DNA from: JAXMDC01 sp046349035
Lineage (GTDB): Bacteria; Pseudomonadota; Alphaproteobacteria; Rhizobiales; Kaistiaceae
Direction of reading: 5' to 3'
NCBI GenBank assembly: GCA_046349035.1
Contig: JAXMDC010000003.1
Coordinates: forward strand, 682,001-746,000
Length of the DNA stretch: 64,000 bases
This document shows, one piece after another, positions 61,646-64,000 of the stretch. The notes under the pieces were generated by a model. The model worked only from the letters and a program-made list of their open reading frames with translations. It had not been told where the DNA came from and searched no databases. The first letter of the stretch is position 1; each line of letters starts with the position of its first letter. Made by a program: the position numbers and the translations under genes.

Positions 61646-62947
61646 GTGCGGTTAGGCGGTCGCATAGCGGCAGCGATCGAGATCATCGCCGACATCGAAA
61701 CGCGCTACCGTCCGGCGGGAGATGCGCTGCGAGACTGGGGCCTGTCGCACCGCTTCGCCGGTGCCAAGGACCGGAGCGCCATTGGCAACATCGTCTACGA
61801 CACTCTGCGTCACCGCGCGTCGGCGAGATTTGTCTTCGGCCAAGATTCGCCGCGGGCGGCGGTGCTGGGAACCATGTTCCTCCATTGGAAGCTTGGCGCC
61901 GCCGAGATCAACGCGGCATTTGGGGTCGATCCGCATGCCCCCGAGCGCATAAGCCCGGAGGAGGAGCGGGCCCTGTCGCAACACGGTCTCGCCGACGCGC
62001 CCGACCATGTGCGGGCAGATATTCCCGCGTGGGTGGCCCCCCGTTTCCACGCGACGTTTGGGGAGGATTGGGTGGCGGAGGGGGCCGAGTTGGCGGCGCG
62101 GCCGCCGCTCGACATGCGGGCCAATGCCCTCAAGGCCGCACAGGTCAAAGTTCTGGCTGTGCTCGACAAGTTCGCGGCGACCGGCGCGCGGTACGCGCCG
62201 GAGGCGGTACGGATTGCGCCTACAGAGGGTGAGAGCCGACACCCTAATGTCGAGGTCGAACCGGCGTTTCAGAAGGGCTGGTTCGAGATCCAGGATGCGG
62301 GCAGCCAGATCGCGGCTCGGTTGGTCGGCGCCAAGGCCGGCGAGCAGGTATTGGATCTCTGTGCCGGCGGCGGGGGCAAGAGCCTCGCGCTCGCGGCGAT
62401 CATGGGTAACAAGGGGCAGATCTTCGCGACCGACAACGACCGCGCCCGGCTGGCCCCGATTTTCGACCGGCTGAAACGGGCAGGGACGCGCAACGTCCAG
62501 GTGCGCCCGGCGGGAGAGGCTTTGGCGGACCTTGCCGATCGGATGGATCGGGTGGTGGTCGACGCTCCTTGCACCGGCAGCGGCACGTGGCGGCGGCACC
62601 CTGATGCAAAGTGGCGGCTCTCCGAGCATGGTATCAACGAGCGGGGGAGCCAGCAGCGGGCGATCCTGGCGAGCGCGGCAGCGTATGTGCGTCCAGGCGG
62701 GACACTCACCTATGTCACCTGCTCGGTGTTCCAGGACGAGAATGAGGATCAAATCGCCGCTTTCCTTGGGGAACAGCCGGGTTGGCGGCTGCTCTCAGCC
62801 GAGGAGAACCTCGCCCTCGCAGGCTTGCCGCCGCTCGCGGTGACGGCGCTGGCACGGATGCGGCAGCCGGGCGGGGGCATTCTCCTGTCGCCGCGGCGCA
62901 CCTCGACCGATGGTTTCTTCATCGCCACGCTGGAACGAGCGGCGTGA
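61646..62947 (+). CDS. rsmB: 16S rRNA m5C967 methyltransferase RsmB (NOL1/Sun family)
   Basis: A 433-residue protein starting at GTG 61646, 51 bases after the MAPEG stop; no strong ribosome-binding site is seen. A NusB-like helical N-terminal domain (to about 150) is followed by a SAM-dependent domain with VLDLCAGGGGKSLALAAIMG, DAPCTGSGTWRRHPD (Cys near 306) and the TYVTCSVFQDEN catalytic Cys near 357. It methylates cytosine in 16S rRNA. The alphaproteobacterial version is slightly divergent from E. coli RsmB, so the exact target base is family knowledge. Confidence 0.93.
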   Translation: MRLGGRIAAAIEIIADIETRYRPAGDALRDWGLSHRFAGAKDRSAIGNIVYDTLRHRASARFVFGQDSPRAAVLGTMFLHWKLGAAEINAAFGVDPHAPERISPEEERALSQHGLADAPDHVRADIPAWVAPRFHATFGEDWVAEGAELAARPPLDMRANALKAAQVKVLAVLDKFAATGARYAPEAVRIAPTEGESRHPNVEVEPAFQKGWFEIQDAGSQIAARLVGAKAGEQVLDLCAGGGGKSLALAAIMGNKGQIFATDNDRARLAPIFDRLKRAGTRNVQVRPAGEALADLADRMDRVVVDAPCTGSGTWRRHPDAKWRLSEHGINERGSQQRAILASAAAYVRPGGTLTYVTCSVFQDENEDQIAAFLGEQPGWRLLSAEENLALAGLPPLAVTALARMRQPGGGILLSPRRTSTDGFFIATLERAA

Positions 62948-62981
62948 GGGCGCGGGGATAAACGGCAGAGAACGGGGCGAG

Positions 62982-64000
62982 ATGACCGACAGTATCCTCA
63001 TCATCGATTTCGGTAGCCAGGTGACGCAGCTGATTGCCCGACGGGTTCGCGAGGCGGGCGTCTATTGCGAGATCGTTCCGTTCACGAAAGGCGAGGAGGG
63101 GTTCGCGCGACTGAAGCCGAGGGCGGTGATCCTTTCCGGCGGCCCTGCCTCGGTGCTCGATCCCGACGCGCCGCTCGCGCCAATGTCGATCTACTCCGCC
63201 GGCGTGCCGATCCTCGGCATCTGCTACGGCGAGCAATTGATGGCACACCAGCTCGGCGGCAAGGTCGAAGGCGAGCACGCGCGCGAGTTCGGTCGCGCCT
63301 ATCTCGACGTCGCCAAGGCTTCGGCGCTGACCGCCGGGGTCTGGAAGGCGGGCGAGCGGCACCAGGTTTGGATGAGCCATGGCGACCGCGTCACCGCGCT
63401 GCCGCCTGGTTTCGCGGTGATCGGAACGTCGGAGAATGCGCCGTTCGCCATGATCGCCGACGAGAAGCGGCGCTTCTACGCGACGCAGTTCCATCTTGAA
63501 GTCGCGCACACGCCGGACGGCGCGAAGCTGCTCGCCAACTTCGTGCACGGCGTCGCCGGCATCGAAGGCGATTGGACGATGGCGGCTTTTCGCGAGGCCG
63601 CGGTTGCCCGCATTCGCGCTCAGGTCGGGCGGGGGCGCGTGATTTGCGGCCTATCCGGCGGCGTCGACTCGGCGGTCGCGGCGGTGCTCATCCATGAAGC
63701 GATCGGCCACCAGCTGACCTGCATTCTGGTCGATCACGGGCTGATGCGAATGAACGAGGCGCGGGAGGTGGTCGACCTCTTCCGCGGACACTTCAATATT
63801 CCGCTGGTGCATGTCGATGCCGCCGACGCGTTCATCGCCGCGCTGGCGGGCGAAAGCGATCCGGAAACGAAGAGGAAGACCATCGGGCGCCTGTTCGTCG
63901 AAACCTTCGAGGCGGAGGCAAAAAAAATTGGCGGGGCGGAGTTTCTCGCGCAGGGGACGCTCTATCCCGATGTCATCGAAAGCGTCTCGTTCACCGGCGG
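62982..64000 (+). CDS. guaA: GMP synthase (glutamine-hydrolysing), 3' truncated
   Basis: The first 339 residues are visible and the frame stays open to the window end. The N-terminal glutamine amidotransferase has DFGSQVTQLIARRVRE, the nucleophile loop GICYGEQLMAHQLGG and the His/Glu motif QFHLEVAHTP; most relatives have FHPEV, so Pro is replaced by Leu here while His and Glu remain. The ATP pyrophosphatase domain starts with the P-loop VICGLSGGVDSAVAAVLI. The enzyme turns XMP, ATP and glutamine into GMP. ATG 62982 lies after GGGGCGAG. It closes the guaB-MAPEG-rsmB-guaA series. Confidence 0.97.
   Translation, partial: MTDSILIIDFGSQVTQLIARRVREAGVYCEIVPFTKGEEGFARLKPRAVILSGGPASVLDPDAPLAPMSIYSAGVPILGICYGEQLMAHQLGGKVEGEHAREFGRAYLDVAKASALTAGVWKAGERHQVWMSHGDRVTALPPGFAVIGTSENAPFAMIADEKRRFYATQFHLEVAHTPDGAKLLANFVHGVAGIEGDWTMAAFREAAVARIRAQVGRGRVICGLSGGVDSAVAAVLIHEAIGHQLTCILVDHGLMRMNEAREVVDLFRGHFNIPLVHVDAADAFIAALAGESDPETKRKTIGRLFVETFEAEAKKIGGAEFLAQGTLYPDVIESVSFTG

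Overview
The window is a high-GC chromosomal segment with dense, strongly GC-biased coding. It looks like an alphaproteobacterium. The evidence is an NDUFS4-type complex I subunit gene between tRNA genes, a double cold-shock-domain protein, DUF192, DUF1236, DUF1344 and DUF6496 proteins, a serralysin with a type I exporter, and a split XdhC pair. A Rhodospirillales- or Hyphomicrobiales-like genome fits, but I cannot name a genus. No phage, IS element, plasmid gene or CRISPR array is visible.

Region 1 (1-13.2 kb) holds a YciE-type ferritin-like protein (cut by the window edge), a small MscS-like membrane protein, a frameshifted DadA-like FAD oxidoreductase behind a DUF6496 gene, and two secreted proteins. 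Two copies of an unusual palindromic element, with arms built from 9-bp tandem units, bracket those secreted-protein genes. A 1220-aa surface protein with DUF11-like and Cys-rich repeats follows, divergent from a MacAB-type efflux pair, and then a UbiA prenyltransferase. Region 2 (13.4-16.1 kb) is housekeeping: tRNA-Glu, glyoxalase I, cold-shock protein, DUF192 protein, tRNA-Pro, NDUFS4 homologue and tRNA-Arg.

Region 3 (16.2-41.4 kb) is the distinctive part, with machinery for oxidising substrates in the periplasm. It contains (a) a triheme cytochrome c with a 2Fe-2S subunit and a Tat-exported molybdopterin subunit, resembling the Mo-pterin aldehyde dehydrogenases of acetic acid bacteria; (b) a NosR/NirI-like flavo-iron-sulfur membrane protein without any nos genes, then MoaE; (c) a PQQ alcohol dehydrogenase carrying the Asp-x-Asp motif of lanthanide-type enzymes, a monoheme cytochrome c and a crowd of small exported proteins of unknown role; and (d) on the minus strand a second Tat-linked Mo hydroxylase. 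System (d) has an FAD subunit with four Cys placed as in the 4Fe-4S insertion of 4-hydroxybenzoyl-CoA reductase, a tiny Gly-rich membrane protein, a di-haem cytochrome b, a helical protein and a beta-hydroxyacid dehydrogenase homologue lacking its catalytic Lys. Upstream of it lie XdhC (as two genes) and a MoeA-like molybdopterin-binding protein. The catalytic Mo subunit of (d) is broken by one frameshift. The likely logic is that alcohols are oxidised to aldehydes and acids, or heterocycles are hydroxylated, outside the cytoplasm, with electrons passed to cytochromes c or through cytochrome b to quinone. This is inference.

Region 4 (41.5-55.7 kb) has a Kup potassium transporter, a fumarylacetoacetate-hydrolase-fold enzyme, an alpha/beta hydrolase, a serralysin/RTX/cadherin protein with its own ABC exporter and adaptor, and a 1176-aa multi-cofactor GltD/PyrK-like oxidoreductase. 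Region 5 (55.9-64 kb) has Ppx/GppA phosphatase, rlmE, an MFS exporter, guaB, a MAPEG protein, rsmB and the start of guaA (cut by the window end).

Start codons were set from ribosome-binding sites and family alignments from memory. No database search was possible.
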